Shown: in pieces, positions 33,581 through 46,935 of the stretch | How the letters are laid out: every line of letters begins with the position of its first letter | Position numbering within the stretch: the first letter of the stretch is position 1 | NCBI GenBank assembly: GCA_963682055.1 | Contig: OY821740.1 | Span: 33,310,795-33,374,794 of the forward strand | Length of the DNA: 64,000 bases | Direction of reading: 5' to 3' | Source of the DNA: Primula veris | Lineage: Eukaryota > Streptophyta > Magnoliopsida > Ericales > Primulaceae | Program-made: the position numbers and the translations under genes | Notes under the pieces: generated by a model | The model's database searches: none | Told to the model about the DNA's origin: nothing | What the model saw: the letters and a program-made list of their open reading frames with translations, nothing else

Positions 33581-34133
33581 TATTTTCTAGTTAAGATATT
33601 TTCTGTAAAAGAAAAATTAAATTTTTGTTTATAGATGTTGACATTTGACACATTAATTACTAGTTAAAGAGGAATGTGGGATAAGAAAAAATTGAAGTAC
33701 TGATTGGCATGTTAATAATACTTGGATATGGAGAAACTAAATAATCAATACTCTCTCCGTTCCATTTAATTGTCTATTACGAAACTACGTGTAATTTTGA
33801 TCGGCCAAGAAATTGTATCAAAATTGTCGAAATAAAAATTTTCAAAAGTTGATCATATAGTTCAAATGTTAAATTTTATGATTGGATTTAAAAAAAATTC
33901 ATTTCGATAATTTTAATACAAGTTATAAACCGATTAAAATTACACGTAATTTCATAATAAACAATTAAATGGGAAGGAATGAAGTATTTAAGCATTAACT
34001 TGATTTATTTAATTAGCTTCCTTGATTTTAGGGGAAAGATATGACACGCTGTAAACTTGAGAGTGATTTGGACGAATCCACCGTGCAACTCTTATAATTT
34101 TTTAATTTAAATAGTAAGGTAATATATAATTCT
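33581..34133. repeat. GLR intron-like DNA, second copy, with MITE
   Basis: Matches 61187-61497, interrupted by the MITE at 33751-33984. It ends where LINE sequence starts (after ATATATAATTCT). Confidence 0.6.
33751..33984. mobile_element. Stowaway-like MITE
   Basis: 234 bp, starting CTCTCTCCGTTCCATTTAAT and ending with its imperfect inverse, flanked by TA (33749-33750, 33985-33986). The paralogous site at 61350 lacks it. End sequence and TA target match the Stowaway (Tc1/mariner-derived) pattern. Confidence 0.8.
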
Positions 34134-34375
34134 AATTTAAAATAATCAGCGGGAAACCCACAATTTTATTAAATAAATAAAGTGAAAAATTGTAATAATT
34201 ACATTCTAACGCAGCAAACTGCAAACCGACAGAAACTTGAGGACTGAAAAAAATAAACCAAAACTTTGAACACGCGTCCCAGTACTAACTAGAGTGATCC
34301 CTTCATCTACTATAAACTCATCACTTTCCTTTAGTGAGAGACTGTCTCTCTTCTTCCTCCAAAAACCTTCAAAAC

Positions 34376-35014
34376 TCATTTGATTCGTAGGTAAGGAATT
34401 TCCAGCGCTTCAGTGATGATTACACCCTTGAGATAATCTGAGAAGTCTTCTAAGCAATTCGAAATTATTGGGTCTTCTTCACACCCTAAATTCGTCAGGT
34501 GATCTGCTCCTTTATTACCTTCTCTTTCTATATGCATAATTTTTAATTCACGTATTCTGAATTGCTGCCTTATTAGATCCATAAAATATATTAAATCACA
34601 AGGGCAATTACTGTTCCCTTGTATAATATTCATCAATTGTAAGCAATCTGATTCAAAAACTATATTGGAATCCCCAACAATTTGAACACCCAATAATAGT
34701 GCTTTCATCTCAGATTCAAACCCAGAGTTGCTGTTGATTGAAGTATAAAACCCTAAAACAAACTTACCTTGATCATTTCGCATAATACCCCCAACACCAC
34801 TTTTATTAGTGGTCCTTCTAAAACTCCCATCAATATTAATTTTATTATATCCTTTAGGAGGACATAACCATTTTACCACTTTCATCTTTTTATTATTTTT
34901 TACCATTGCATTAATCCCAACTTTGATATCAAAATTTGAAGGAAAACACTTATCCTTGCTGGAGTAAATTTTAATCAAATTGTTGACATTCTCACATATC
35001 ATTGCTCCATTCAT
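34376..35014 (-). pseudogene. LINE ORF2 C-terminal RNase H
   Basis: A 212-residue open frame. RNase H fold signatures: NIDGSFRR..NKSGVGGIMRND (first Asp), ESEMKALLLG (Glu), FESDCLQ (Asp) and ..NKGADHLTNLG (last Asp). This acquired RNase H is typical of many plant L1 LINEs. It is separated from the rest of ORF2 by the nested LTR element. Confidence 0.85.
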
Positions 35015-35079
35015 TTGTTTATTATTGTATTTACTACTGCATCTTGCTTTTCAAATTTCTCAAACTATAAACACATGAA

Positions 35080-35084
35080 TGATT
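35080..35084. repeat. Target-site duplication TGATT, left
   Basis: Repeated at 41337-41341 after the 3' LTR. Confidence 0.85.
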
Positions 35085-35577
35085 TGTTGGAAAAAAAAAC
35101 CTTTGGTTTTATTTTGTTTTGAATGCAATTAAGTTGTAGGAGTTTCAAAATATTAATATCCCCATATTGATGGCTTTCATGAGTTACATTTTAAAAGTAC
35201 TTTTCATGAGAAAGAAAAACATGTCATCATACACACTTTCACACATACACATGCATACATATAGAGAGAGAGTACCGCACCACCAACGGCCCGACCGTGG
35301 CTCGGTGCCGTTTCCGCCGAGTCACATGCGATAGACGTTGTACCTTGGGAACGAAGTGCCCCATGTAGCCAGAAGCAGAGGTGGCGGGGCAAATATCGTT
35401 TAAGGGAAACTGCTTGCAGTTACCTCGTCTCGGACTTTAGTCCATTTCGGTATCATTTACATTATTTTATGTTAAATCTTGTAATTGATATTTTTATATT
35501 TGAGGAAACCATTTTCTGTTTATTTGTCCATTTCTTTTCCGTAGAAATTATTGTGTTTATTTACAACGTACCCAACA
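35085..35577 (+). repeat. Nested copia 5' LTR
   Basis: The block 35251-35430 (ACCGCACCACCAAC..., GTTGTACCTTGGGAAC, TTTAAGGGAAACTGC) is shared with the much longer LTRs at 30891 and 21761. The 62-aa frame on the minus strand here is non-coding LTR sequence. Confidence 0.88.
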
Positions 35578-38200
35578 ATCTTAAACGATATTTCTTATGT
35601 TTCGTACGTTTATACAATAATTTCGGTGTATGGATTCACAGAAAATTATTTCCGTGGCTAAGACAGTTCTTGGAAAATCATTTTCTAACAAACTTTGGTT
35701 TTAAGAAATTGGTGTTTCCGATAGAATTGTCGAAAACGGTTTTTGTGTTTTATTCTTATTTGGGGTTTTTTGGAACATCCGGTTTCAGTTTTAAACCGTT
35801 ACGTAGCTTGTATTATATGTATATTGTTGTACATGGTACTTTTATTTGGTGCATGCCTTTTAGACTGCATGCTTAATAGTAATTCTTCATGTATTTTAAT
35901 TCATGAATGCTTTTGGGTGCTTGAATTTGAGGTCAGTGACATGCCTTATATATATATATATTCTTTTATATTAATGTGCAAGTATGTAATATGTATATGT
36001 TTGTGTGTATAAACAGATTGATATGTTAGTAATAGAATTGTTAACCTGATGGACTTCTATCTTATTACTATCACAAAGCCCCAATAGTATATTTATAATT
36101 TGTTCTCTTGTGAACGTTTTATGTGTTGTACAAATCCCTGTTATAGTAGTTATTCATTTGTTGTTTTTCACATTGATGGTCTATATACATGAGATATTAA
36201 TTTGTCCGTATATGTTATATGTTACTGATATGTGATTTTGCTGAAGAACAATATTCATGTGGTTTTAGAGTAGCTAATGAGTTATATTGTTATCATTTGC
36301 ATACTTAGTACTATATTAATCAGTAATTAATGGTTGTGAGTAACATATATTGGATTTGTCATTTACATGGTTACTGTAACAAGCGTGTGTACACATGGCT
36401 CATTTAATGCATAAATGGGTATTGATATTTTTTATGTAGTAGCATGTTTAAGAACCATTTTTTGAAATATAAAGTTACAAGTGAAGCCAGTGACTTGGAC
36501 TTGATTTCAAATGAGTATTTATGTAGACATGGATCTCTACAAGGAATTGGAGGATTGCTGATTTTCGAAATAGTTCGTGTAAAACCATTAATTTGGGGCT
36601 TACGAAAGAACTAGTTTCGAAATAGTTCTTGTAAAACCATTTTCTGATTTTTCAGAATTTGGGGCTTACGACAGAACTGATTGAATTCTGAGATTGTTCT
36701 GTGTAAAATCAGATTTATCTGGTGTTTACGGCTGAATAAATCTTTCAGAATTTGATAATCTTTTTCGGGAATGAACTAGAATACTCTTGCAAAATCAGTT
36801 TCTTGAAACCATGCGTGGTTATAGAAATATGGTGTTTGCGAAGGAGGAGTTTTAGTTTCATTTTTCGAAATTAGATTGTGAGTGTTTGTTATTTGAGATA
36901 ACAAACAGTTTCCTGCGGGAAACGTCCGGAACACAATGGGTGCTGGAACTGACCAGAACATTGTGGGTGCCGGTGTAACTCCTATTAATTTTGCATTAGT
37001 GCATATTAATGACGGGGGTTACTAATTTTTAAACGACCATTATTAAATACATTTATGTGGTAAAATAATGGGTCGTAACTCCTTTTAGTTGTGATTCATT
37101 GCAATTTAATTTGGAGGGTTACAAATTTTGTAACGATGATCATTAATGAGATTAATGACGAGTATTTATAACTTCTTATTAATTGTGGTTTAATCGCAAT
37201 TTAATTTGGAGAGTTATAAAGTATTGTAACGACAGTCGTTGTTGGCATTTATGGAAAGGTTTATTAGCTATCTACGAATTGCATTGACGAGTCGGTTACA
37301 TATTTGGATGAAATGTTATTTAATAACAAACTTTGTTCATCCAAGAGCAAATAATTTGATAATTGGACAAATTATAAATGGCCGTTGAGTTATATTTTAA
37401 GAATAAACAAATATCGGCTAATTTATTATTTGTTAAAATATTATCTTATTAATTTGCTGAAAGAACATGTAATAATTTGTTGAAATTAACATCTTATTTA
37501 TTTGTTGGAAAAACATTTAATAATTTGTTGAAATAATATATTATTAATTTGTTAGTAAAACATATTGTGAATATGTTGAGCTTGCTATTATTGAGAATAA
37601 TAATTTAGTAATATTATATTACTATTATTGGGGGAGAACCCCGAGGGTCCCACAAATGTGGGGGTAACCCGTCGATCATGCAGATCGAGAATCTAAACGT
37701 ACCCAAAAGCGCCTACGGGCGAGTGGGAGAAAACCTAACGGTTCAGTGGTATGGACTTAAAACGTCTGAAATAAATGATATCGTTTCATTTACCACATTG
37801 AAATCGATTAAGTTTCTCTATAATAGTGTGCATGTTCTGAGTGAGGACAAATGAAATGCACGAACTGTGGGGGACGTTAATGTGTGGAAATGTTTTAAAC
37901 GTTTGGAAATCCACTAACAAGTGCAAGCATACAAATCTGAATCATGACTAGTGGTTTTGAAACCTAAAGGGCAGTAGCCTTTCGGTAGCCAAAACACTAT
38001 GATCAAATTGTGATAAGCTTGTTTGTTTGTGGCAATACATGAGTGACTACTTGTTCAAAATGAGCAATTTAGTCGATACTCTTGTGGTCAATAATGACAT
38101 GTTGAATTATTCAATCAAGTCACTGATTTGACATGATATAGTAGGTGATGAAAATATAAAAGCTTAAATGTTTTATTTTTCTAAATCTATTATTTAAATT
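35578..38200 (+). other. Nested copia interior, non-coding left part
   Basis: No recognisable gag. The first 300 bp hold a short, hydrophobic open frame of doubtful meaning. Near 36560-36760 a phrase of the form TTTACGACAGAACTGATT is repeated with variation. A hairpin-like CCCACAAATGTGGG lies near 37648. Confidence 0.45.
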
Positions 38201-40110
38201 GAAACACAATTATGAGTTTGTGTTTGAAGCAATGTATTGCTAAGTCTTCAGTTCGAAGTTTCGAACGGAGTACATAACCAAATGGTTCGATGCATTTGAG
38301 ATGAGTGCAAAACCAAGAAGGGTTTAAAAGATATTTTCTCAATTTATTGATGGATGCATTAAACACTGATATGTCTACTTGATGAGAAGTAAAGATAAAT
38401 CAGTCGAGATATTCATTCAAGTAAGAATGAATACGTGAATTCTATTGTTGAGGATTAAGGCTTGTCAGAAAACATGTTTAATCATGGGTGTTCTGTTGTG
38501 TTAATCTACCAACTTTAATCCAATGATTAAGTGTTAATCATTAAATGATAGACTATTCTTGGACGTGTTAGATATTGTCTAACTAGTTCCGAAATGGTAT
38601 ATTCACATGGATATGAATACATGATCAGTGTGATTGAAACGGTGAATATGAGACACCGTTCACATAACTGTGTTGATGGAATGACACCAATCGTTAAAGA
38701 ACGACTTATTATGCTCTCGAGCAAAAAATGTAGTTCTTAAACGATGAATATCATGTTGATAAGTTCAGGATTAAACTCTGAATTTGTATGGCAAGTGAGC
38801 TTTCCGCAAACTATGTGTTGAACAAACTATCTCTTAGGAAGTTGGACCAAACAGTCAGAATTATAGAAGGCATGGTGCCTGACTATAAGTTCGTGAAAGT
38901 TTGGTGCTACCTAAGAAAGGTCTCAATCTTGTTCCTTGAAGGATTTGGATAGGATCAAAAACGGTAGATTGTGTGTTCATCGGATAAGCACAAAATATAG
39001 TGCTGATCGGTTTCTAGTGCATAAGGCATATGACTTTAAAGTGCATATAGAACATTGTTCTATGTCCGAGAAGCATATTTTCAAAAGGAGAAGTTTTCCG
39101 TAAAAACTCTAACGCCTGGCGAGTGTGATCAATACGTTGAGGGTTCAAAGCATTATGCTACCCAAGACAAGTGAACACTCAAACGGTGCTGGAAAAATAT
39201 GGAAAGTGAATCTTTTAAGGAAGATGAAGTGCATCGGCATGGTAAAAGGGTAAGTAATGAAACTTCCTTTGTCCCTTGACCTTCATGACTGAAGGTGAAT
39301 CGACGACATTGAAATAATCAATGTTTTTCCATATAATGTGTATATGGGAAGATGCCATCAACAATGAGGTTGATAGGCACGTGAGAAATAAAGTCAATTA
39401 CTTTAAGTAAACTGACGGTTTTGATAATTTTAATGTCTATACTCTAATCTCTATGAAAAGACGCATCATTAATTAATGAGAACATGTGTTTTATAAATGG
39501 AGATCTAGAGAATTAGGAACAACCCATTGGGTCGTGGTTCCGTGTAAAGTAAGTCAAGGTGCGAAAACTTGTTAAGTCGTTATATGGACTAAAACAAACA
39601 CCTAACTTCTCATAGGTAGTCTCTTGTACGTCAAGAACTGCACTAGACCAGTTATAGCCAACTCAGTGAGCAGACTCAGTAGGTTTGCCAATGAGGCTTC
39701 TCAGATACATGAGGTATACTGCCAATCATGAACTGCATTATACGAGATGTCCCAAATGTTTGGAGGGTATTTAGATACCAAGTGTATCTCGAACTTTAAC
39801 AGTACAAGGTCCATTAATGGATATGTTTGTACTTAAAGAGGTTGCAGTCTTATGGAGGTCTGTTAAATAGACCTGTATAGTTGGAGAAACTGTAGAGTTA
39901 GAATTCATAACGTTGAATCAAGCTACAGAAGAGCCAGATTGGCTGAGAAGTCTTGGGAGGTATTCCAAGTGGCTAAAATCTGTTCCCGCAATAAACGTGT
40001 ACTGCTGCAGTCAGTCAGTTATTAAACGGGATCAGAATAATTTGTATAATGGAAAGTCCCGACAAAGTCATGACATATTCGTCGGAGACACAAATCCGTA
40101 AGAGGAATTG
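38201..40110 (+). pseudogene. Copia pol remnant (RT and RNase H) in nested element
   Basis: Translated in shifting frames, 39560-39600 reads like the copia RT motif KSLYGLKQTP. 39640-39700 resembles CTRPVIA..VSRLSRF, and 39690-39900 the YLRYT...STRSINGYV RNase H region. The frame at 39913-40101 (NQATEEPDWLRSLG) is the C-terminal RNase H end. Stops and frameshifts throughout. An A26 run lies at 40115-40140. Confidence 0.65.
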
Positions 40111-40842
40111 CTAGCAAAAAAAAAAAAAAAAAAAAAAAAATTATGGTATCCATAGACTTTGCAAGGTCTAAGGATAATAATGCGGATCCATATACAAAAT
40201 GCTTGACTCGTAGAGGAGTTGAAGCATCATCGAGGGAAATGGGGTTTGAAGCCCAATAAATTGGAAACCTTCGCATAGGTAACCCAACCTGAACTGGAAA
40301 CTTCAGTCTCGGGTTCAATGGGAAACTGAATTGTGCGGGTAACCGAACAAAGCACTCGAGAACATAAGTTCTCAGCCCATTTCTATGATGAAAGAGTGAT
40401 AGACCTGTACCATTTTAAGGGTGAGCATGAGGCTCTTAATGAATCAAGTATCTCGAAGGTCGAGTGGGGTGAGTCAGGACACCCTTGACTTGAAAATCAC
40501 CTATAACGAGTGTGTATGGCCGATACTATGTGATGATCTAGGGCTAAATCACTAGAGCACTCGGTTGAATTTGCCAAGGCAGTCCAGGGCCAAATATGGA
40601 CAACAACCAAAGGGCTTAGTAAGTGGTGTAGAGAGGACATTGTGTGAGTATTACCCTGGTATGCACAAACGCTAAAGGGTTCAAGGCTTTAAGGCTACCC
40701 AATAGTAGCATATCAGATTTTACATCACTATGGCAGGTTCAAGGCGCACGCTACCTGTCCTTATGCAGTGAATTCTCGTGGTTCTCTCGATTGCATTTAG
40801 TTGCACATTGCATGTTTTAATGATTGCATTCATGTGGGGGAT

Positions 40843-41336
40843 TGTTGGAAAAAAAAAACCTTTGGTTTTATTTTGTTTTGAATGCAATTAAGTTGTAGGA
40901 GTTTCAAAATATTAATATCCCCATATTGATGGCTTTCATGAGTTACATTTTAAAAGTACTTTTCATGAGAAAGAAAAACATGTCATCATACACACTTTCA
41001 CACATACACATGCATACATATAGAGAGAGAGTACCGCACCACCAACGGCCCGACCGTGGCTCGGTGCCGTTTCCGCCGAGTCACATGCGATAGACGTTGT
41101 ACCTTGGGAACGAAGTGCCCCATGTAGCCAGAAGCAGAGGTGGCGGGGCAAATATCGTTTAAGGGAAACTGCTTGCAGTTACCTCGTCTCGGACTTTAGT
41201 CCATTTCGGTATCATTTACATTATTTTATGTTAAATCTTGTAATTGATATTTTTATATTTGAGGAAACCATTTTCTGTTTATTTGTCCATTTCTTTTCCG
41301 TAGAAATTATTGTGTTTATTTACAACGTACCCAACA
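40843..41336 (+). repeat. Nested copia 3' LTR
   Basis: 494 bp, followed by TSD TGATT (41337-41341). Confidence 0.88.
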
Positions 41337-41341
41337 TGATT

Positions 41342-44300
41342 TTGCAGAGTTTCCAATGTAGTTTAGAGATAACAGTACCTGATTGAGACAACAAAGAAAT
41401 AAATTTGCCTCTTACTTGCTCTGAAGTATTTATTACACTCATTAATTTATTAAAGTAATTCCACACTTATATAGCTATAGGCCCATTACTGAATAAGTGT
41501 TCTATGTCTTCCACATTACACCCACAACATTCACATTTAGAAGACAGCATAATTCCCAATTTTTGAATTGCAGGATCCAATGGAAGAGCTTTATTGAAGA
41601 ATTTTCAGATAAAACAAGATATCTTCACATGTATGATTTTATCCCAACACAGCTTGCTAATCCAGTTTATAGATGTCTTGTTTCTCATAAGCTCCCAAGC
41701 TGAGTTTATACTGAAATTACCCATTTTATTAATATTCCAAATGGGAGTATCTTTTCTTAACTTATTAATGCTAATATCACTTGAAAACAGATGTCTCAAA
41801 TTTTGAGGAATAATGTTATTAATTTTCTCTCTATCCCACTCTCCATTAGTTATAACATCTGAAGCCATAATATTATTATCCAAATTAGCATCCTTCAAAG
41901 GTCCTTCACCAAGCCAGTTATCTTGATTGAATGATATATTGCCTTCACCTATTAGCCAAACAATGTGTTTTTCAGCTTCACTTCTCATTTTTAACATTTT
42001 TGTCCAAGTATTGTCACATTTCCCATTAGTAACACAATTAGGATGCTTTCTTCTACAAAACTTGGCTTGCAAAAAATTAGACCACAGGCTATTTTTTGTT
42101 CTGAAATTCCATCACAATTTAGCTGCAAATGCCTTAGAGATATCATTAAAACTTCTTAATCCTAGACCACCTTCATCCACTGGAGAGCAAACTTTTTTCC
42201 ACTTAACCCACTGATGCTTCTTTATTTGATCAGATGACCCCCACAAAAATTTAGCCAAAATTTGATCAATTTTTTTTATTACCTGTTTAGGTGGATTCAT
42301 ACCTGATAAAGTATACACTGGAATAGACTGGAGAACATATCTTATCAAAATAAGTCTTCCACCCATATTTAACCACTGACTTTTTCAATTACATAATTTT
42401 TTTCTTACTTTCAGGATGAGTTCGTGGAAAAGTACACACTTTTTATGACCAGAATACAGCTTGCAGCCAAGATAAGTAAAAGGAGTCTTTTTCACTTCTA
42501 TTTGTAATTCCTTACTAATTTCTTTCTTTTGTTCTCTATCAACACTTTTTGAAACATAAACAAAACTCTTGTCCAAACTAATTTCTTGCCCAGAATCTTC
42601 ATTATAGCTCTTTAATACATTTTTCACATTTTGGATAGACCTTTTATCAGCTGCACTAAAAATGATAATGTCATCTGCAAAAGTTATATGAGTTATAATA
42701 GGGCCATGTAGAGGAGATTTGAAAGCTTTCCAACTTTTCTTGTCCACTAGAGCATTTAGATTTCTAGTTAGCACTTCTGAACAAATAATAAAAAGACTTG
42801 ATGAGATAGGATCACCTTGTCTCAGCCCATTAGAAGGGAAAAAATACCCTGTAGGTACACCATTCACCAAAATAGAAGTCCCATTGCATGATATAATTCT
42901 CCATATCCTGTCAATACAGATCTCTGAAAACCTAAACTTCCTTAGTACACAGATAAGAAAGTGCCAAGAGACTTTATCATATGCTTTTTTCATATCAAGC
43001 TTAATAGCCAGATTTTCCCACTGTTTTTCTTATTAAGAGTAGCAATAAATTCTTGGGCCAATAGTATATTCTCCACTATATCTCTGTTCTGAACAAAACA
43101 ACTTTGATTGGAGGATATAATGAATGGCAAGATAGTAGATAACCTCTTAGCCATAATTTTTGAAATCACTTTGTTAATAAAAGTACATAGACTAATAGGT
43201 CTATATTCTGAAAAATCATTAGGAGCTTGATTTTTAGGAATGAGAGCAATAACAATACTACTGATATCTTTAGGGAGTAATTGCCCAGCAAAAAATGAGA
43301 CTATTGCAGAGCACACATCTTTACCAACTAGACCCCAGTTGGTAGTAAAAAAACAACCAGTAAAACCATCCACACCTGGAGCACTGTTCTTATTAAGACC
43401 CCACACAACTTCTTTAATTTCTATTTCATAAGGGAACTTGTTTAACATTTCATTATCATCATCTTTAATAAGCTTAGAAATGATATCCAGACTCTTATAA
43501 GATCCCTTAAAAACTTTATTAGCATCCAGAAGGCCTTTAAAATACTCAACAACTTCATTTTGAATATCTAATTTCTCTGTAAGAACTTCCCCTGTAGCCT
43601 TTTTAATATTATTAATATAGCTTCTAGCTCTTCTTTTTTTCACAATACTATGAAAATACTTGGTATTGACATCTCCTTCATTGACCCATTTTAAATTGGC
43701 TTTTTGACCGCAGAAATCCTCCTCAATTTTTATTCTATATTTCAAATTTGCTTCAGCTTTTTTTAACGCAATCTTGTTGATCATTGTAGGGTCATTCACA
43801 AAGATACTGTCCATTTTGAGAACTTCATCTTCAGCTTCAATTACTTTCTGGAAGATATTCCCAAAAGCTCCTTTATTCCACTCAGATAAGGCTTTCTTTG
43901 TTCTTTTTAAATTATTGACTAAAGAATATAGAGCATCACATCTAGTATAAGGCACCCAAACTGATGATATTACCTTACTGTAATCTTGGTGTTTTGTCCA
44001 GAAATTCTGAAAAATAAACCTTTTAAAATTATTATCAAACTCAGTCTTGCATCTAATTAGAAGAGGACTGTGGTCTGAAGAGGCTTTATTTAGATGTTCT
44101 AAGGAAATATGCTGAAAAAGATCTATACAGTTTTGATTAATAAGGACTTTATCAATTCTTTCAAAAATAGCAGCTTCATCACTTCTCTTATTCCACCAAG
44201 TAAATCTAGAACCAGAATACTTCATCTCTTCCATGTTCACATTATTTAAACACTCTAAATAATCATTAGCAGCACCCAAATTTAAATTAAAGCCTCCTAT

Positions 44301-44728
44301 CTTATCTTTTTCTTTTGAAACAGTGTTGAAATCTCCTCCAATAATCCAACACCAGTACTTTCTTGCTGCAACCAATCCCATAAAGGTACTCTTTCTTCTC
44401 TTGTACATTTAGCATACACAACTGTAAATTTTATTTGCTTCAGTAAAAAACTCCCTTTGATAACAAAGCTAATACCTTGCTCCATTTGATTAGACACCTC
44501 CACATTAATACCAATATTATAGAACACCCAGATTTTGTTATAGTCTTGAGAAAAAGCATTATCAAACCCAAATTTATACTTATAAAAATCAATCTTACTA
44601 CTACATGTCATAGGTTCCATACATATTAATAACACAGGCTTATGTAACTTGCAAAAAAACTTCAATCTTCTACTAGTGGCATCTTTACCTTCCATTCCTC
44701 TGACATTCCAAATAAGAGCATTAATCAT
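41342..44728 (-). pseudogene. LINE ORF2: endonuclease, RT, zf-RVT
   Basis: At least four minus-strand frames in series. 44728-44297 and 44408-42990: APE-type endonuclease (WNVRGM, GGDFN, SGSRFTWWN, ERIDKVLIN, SDHSPLL), then RT start (PGVDGFTGCFF, FSEYRPISLC). 42993-42385: RT core (GLRQGDPISSSLF, FADDIIIF). 42366-42112 and 42072-41605: thumb/connection and zf-RVT region (NDISKAFAAK, WLIGEGNISF). Motifs for DNA nicking and reverse transcription are retained, but frame breaks near 44350, 42990, 42385 and 42100 stop expression of one protein. Confidence 0.87.
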
Positions 44729-46245
44729 TTATACACTTTTCTTGCCCCTACATTAGAGGATCTTAGAATCATACTCTCTTTTTCAACTATTTTGAAATCC
44801 CTTTTCTTCTGTTTCCTTTTTGCACTATTAGACATGCAAATTTTCCAATTTTCATCTTCAGGTTCTAGAGGTATATTTCTTGGTGATAAATTCAAATCCT
44901 CTTGTAGATAAGCTTCTCTCACATCATCAAAAACAATATTTTCTTCAATTTCATTTTGATTCTTATCACTTCCAGTCGACTTATTAACTATAGTTTCTTC
45001 ATCTTCTCTTACACTTACTGGTTGCTCAGTATCTACTTCTTCAATGACTTCATTTGTTTCCACTAATTCTGCATTTAAAATTAGTTGTCTTTCACTTCCA
45101 GATTTTTCCCCATCTTTATGTTGCTCATTGTACTCCAACTCTTCAATTATTGGATCTGTATAATTTCCTTCATTGACCTCAATACTGATAATATTCTCTA
45201 CTAGATTATCATTCCCAGTATTTACTAATTTTGTAACTTGTTGCATATTTTCTACAGGTTTCTCTGCATCAGTTACTGAAGATTGCTTTTCCACCACCAA
45301 ACTATCTTTACCAAAGTTTCTGCTAACCCAATCCTTAGTGCTCTCCTCTTTCTATCCTTTTATAAATACTTTTTTGGGGAAAAGTTTTGTTTAATAAGGC
45401 CTTTGTTCGATTTTGTCCTTCCTTTTGTTGTATTTGCTCTTGTTCTGGGGCTTTTTCATTTATTTCTTTAACTTTATGTTTGCTTTCATTCATTTTTATA
45501 AGGCACTGATCTTCTTCATGCCCTTGTTTACTGCAATAAAAACAAAACTTAGGTACATTTTCATACTTACAGTCTTGCCAGAAACCCCCATCACCCCCAT
45601 ATCCAATACGAACCCTTTCAATTAAATCCCTTCTTAGATCAATTTCTACACAAATACGTGCCAACCCAGGTCTTGAAAGCTTAGAAGTAGGATCATCTAC
45701 CTTAAGAGAGTACCCAAACGCTGAAGCTGTAGAAAAAATACTCGACGTATTATATAGATGAATAGGCAGCTTAGGTAAAAATATCCAAACAGGCGTCGAT
45801 GAAGATTCGACATCCGGATCAAAATCATACGTCCATTTAAAAGTGCGCATATGATATCCTTTAATATACCAGATTTTACGTAACCATATTCGTTGAAAAT
45901 CATCTTCATGGAAGCATCTAATAGAATATGTTTGTGGTCTAAAACTCCAATTTGATAATTAGCTTGTAGATCAAGAGTATGAAACACTTTTTTAATATCT
46001 TTAATCTGTGGCTTACCGTGCGAGAACTTACCTACTATTGTATATTTAAACGGCTCGGATAATTGGCAAATTTCATCCTTTGAAAACTGTATCATTGGTT
46101 CTCCTCTATAGGATTCGATTTCTTTCAAATCAATTTTAGTTTTAGCGACTTGTTTCTTTAGAATAGCATCAAAAGACTTTATCGGAAGGTCTGGTTTGAT
46201 AAGCTGAGCATTTGTATCATCAAAAGGCTTATCACGATATACCAT
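44725..46245 (-). pseudogene. LINE ORF1 (DUF4283-like, CCHC knuckle)
   Basis: Begins at the minus-strand ATG 46245 (MVYRDKPFDDTNAQ). An N-terminal DUF4283-like domain runs to about 45800 with a frameshift near 45850. The second frame (45850-45335) continues with WIFLPKLPIHLYN and the knuckle CFYCSKQGHEEDQC. A third frame (45300-44725) is an acidic tail. Role: RNA-binding chaperone of the LINE particle. Two frame changes mark it as inactive. Confidence 0.82.
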
Positions 46246-46300
46246 ATTTGCGGCGGCTAGGGTTATTCACCATAGTCGTCTCTCTCTTTCTCTCTCTAGG

Positions 46301-46935
46301 TAATTATATTGTTATCTAGGTTTTATATATACACTATAAAATCTAAATCTCAATCCAACTTAATTCGTTATAGTTAAAACTCCAAGTCAATTCAACTCGT
46401 AAAAAAATTTACGGGTTGGGACGGGTTTATTCTTAAATTTTCATTTTGTTTCTTTATTTTTCATAGCTTCACAATCAGCATAAATTTTAAAATAAATTGT
46501 ATATTTCAAAGAGAAATAAAAATTTAAACTAATTATAATACGTTTATAATATTCACAACAAGTAAGAAAACTCAAATATAATAATATCGTGAGGTTGTTA
46601 TATTTAAATAAACACAATGTATATATAAATATATATTTTTTTATTTTTTATATATATAGCGGGTTGAAACGGGTTGTGGGGGATTAACCGCGATTTGGTA
46701 ACCCCAACTCTAACCCAACTCGCAAAATATATAACGGACTGCGACGGGACGGGACGGATTAACTTTTTTTTTACACTCAACACGTCCAATCTGTACAGAT
46801 AAAGTTATGAGTTGGATTTACCAATTTTATACCCCTCAATACACTTCATTAATTAAACCGTGTCAAAGACGGCATTTTATTAGCCTCATTATTAATGTAG
46901 GAGCAACTCACATTCTTTTGATACTTTACCCTACG
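46301..46935. other. AT-rich DNA between LINE and gene D
   Basis: No gene. 46660-46760 contains repeated GGGTTG/GACGGG phrases resembling those at 63600-63700, probably remnants of one non-autonomous DNA element family. 46840-46925 matches GLR flank DNA (ATTAAACCGTGTCAAAGACG). Confidence 0.45.

Larger units (their letters stand above)
35085..41336 (+). mobile_element. Ty1/copia LTR element, non-autonomous, nested in LINE
   Basis: LTRs 35085-35577 and 40843-41336 (493 and 494 bp, TGTTGG...CCAACA) appear identical apart from one A in the A-run. Polypurine tract CATGTGGGGGATT precedes the 3' LTR. The interior has no long ORF: only scattered copia RT/RNase H traces remain. No tRNA-Met-type PBS follows the 5' LTR. 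Identical LTRs around a decayed interior indicate recent mobilisation in trans. Confidence 0.88.
34134..46300 (-). mobile_element. L1-type LINE, decayed, carrying a nested copia element
   Basis: Minus-strand non-LTR retrotransposon: ORF1 with DUF4283-like and CCHC domains, ORF2 with APE endonuclease, RT and zf-RVT, then a C-terminal RNase H. Multiple frameshifts inactivate it. A 6.25-kb LTR element at 35085-41336 splits ORF2. No poly(A)/poly(T) tail or target duplication was found, so both outer borders are approximate. Confidence 0.85.

Noticed and set aside
35204..35392. 62-aa minus-strand ORF found twice identically (also 40963-41151)
   Set aside because: It lies within the two LTR copies of one element; duplicate occurrence reflects the LTR pair, not gene conservation.
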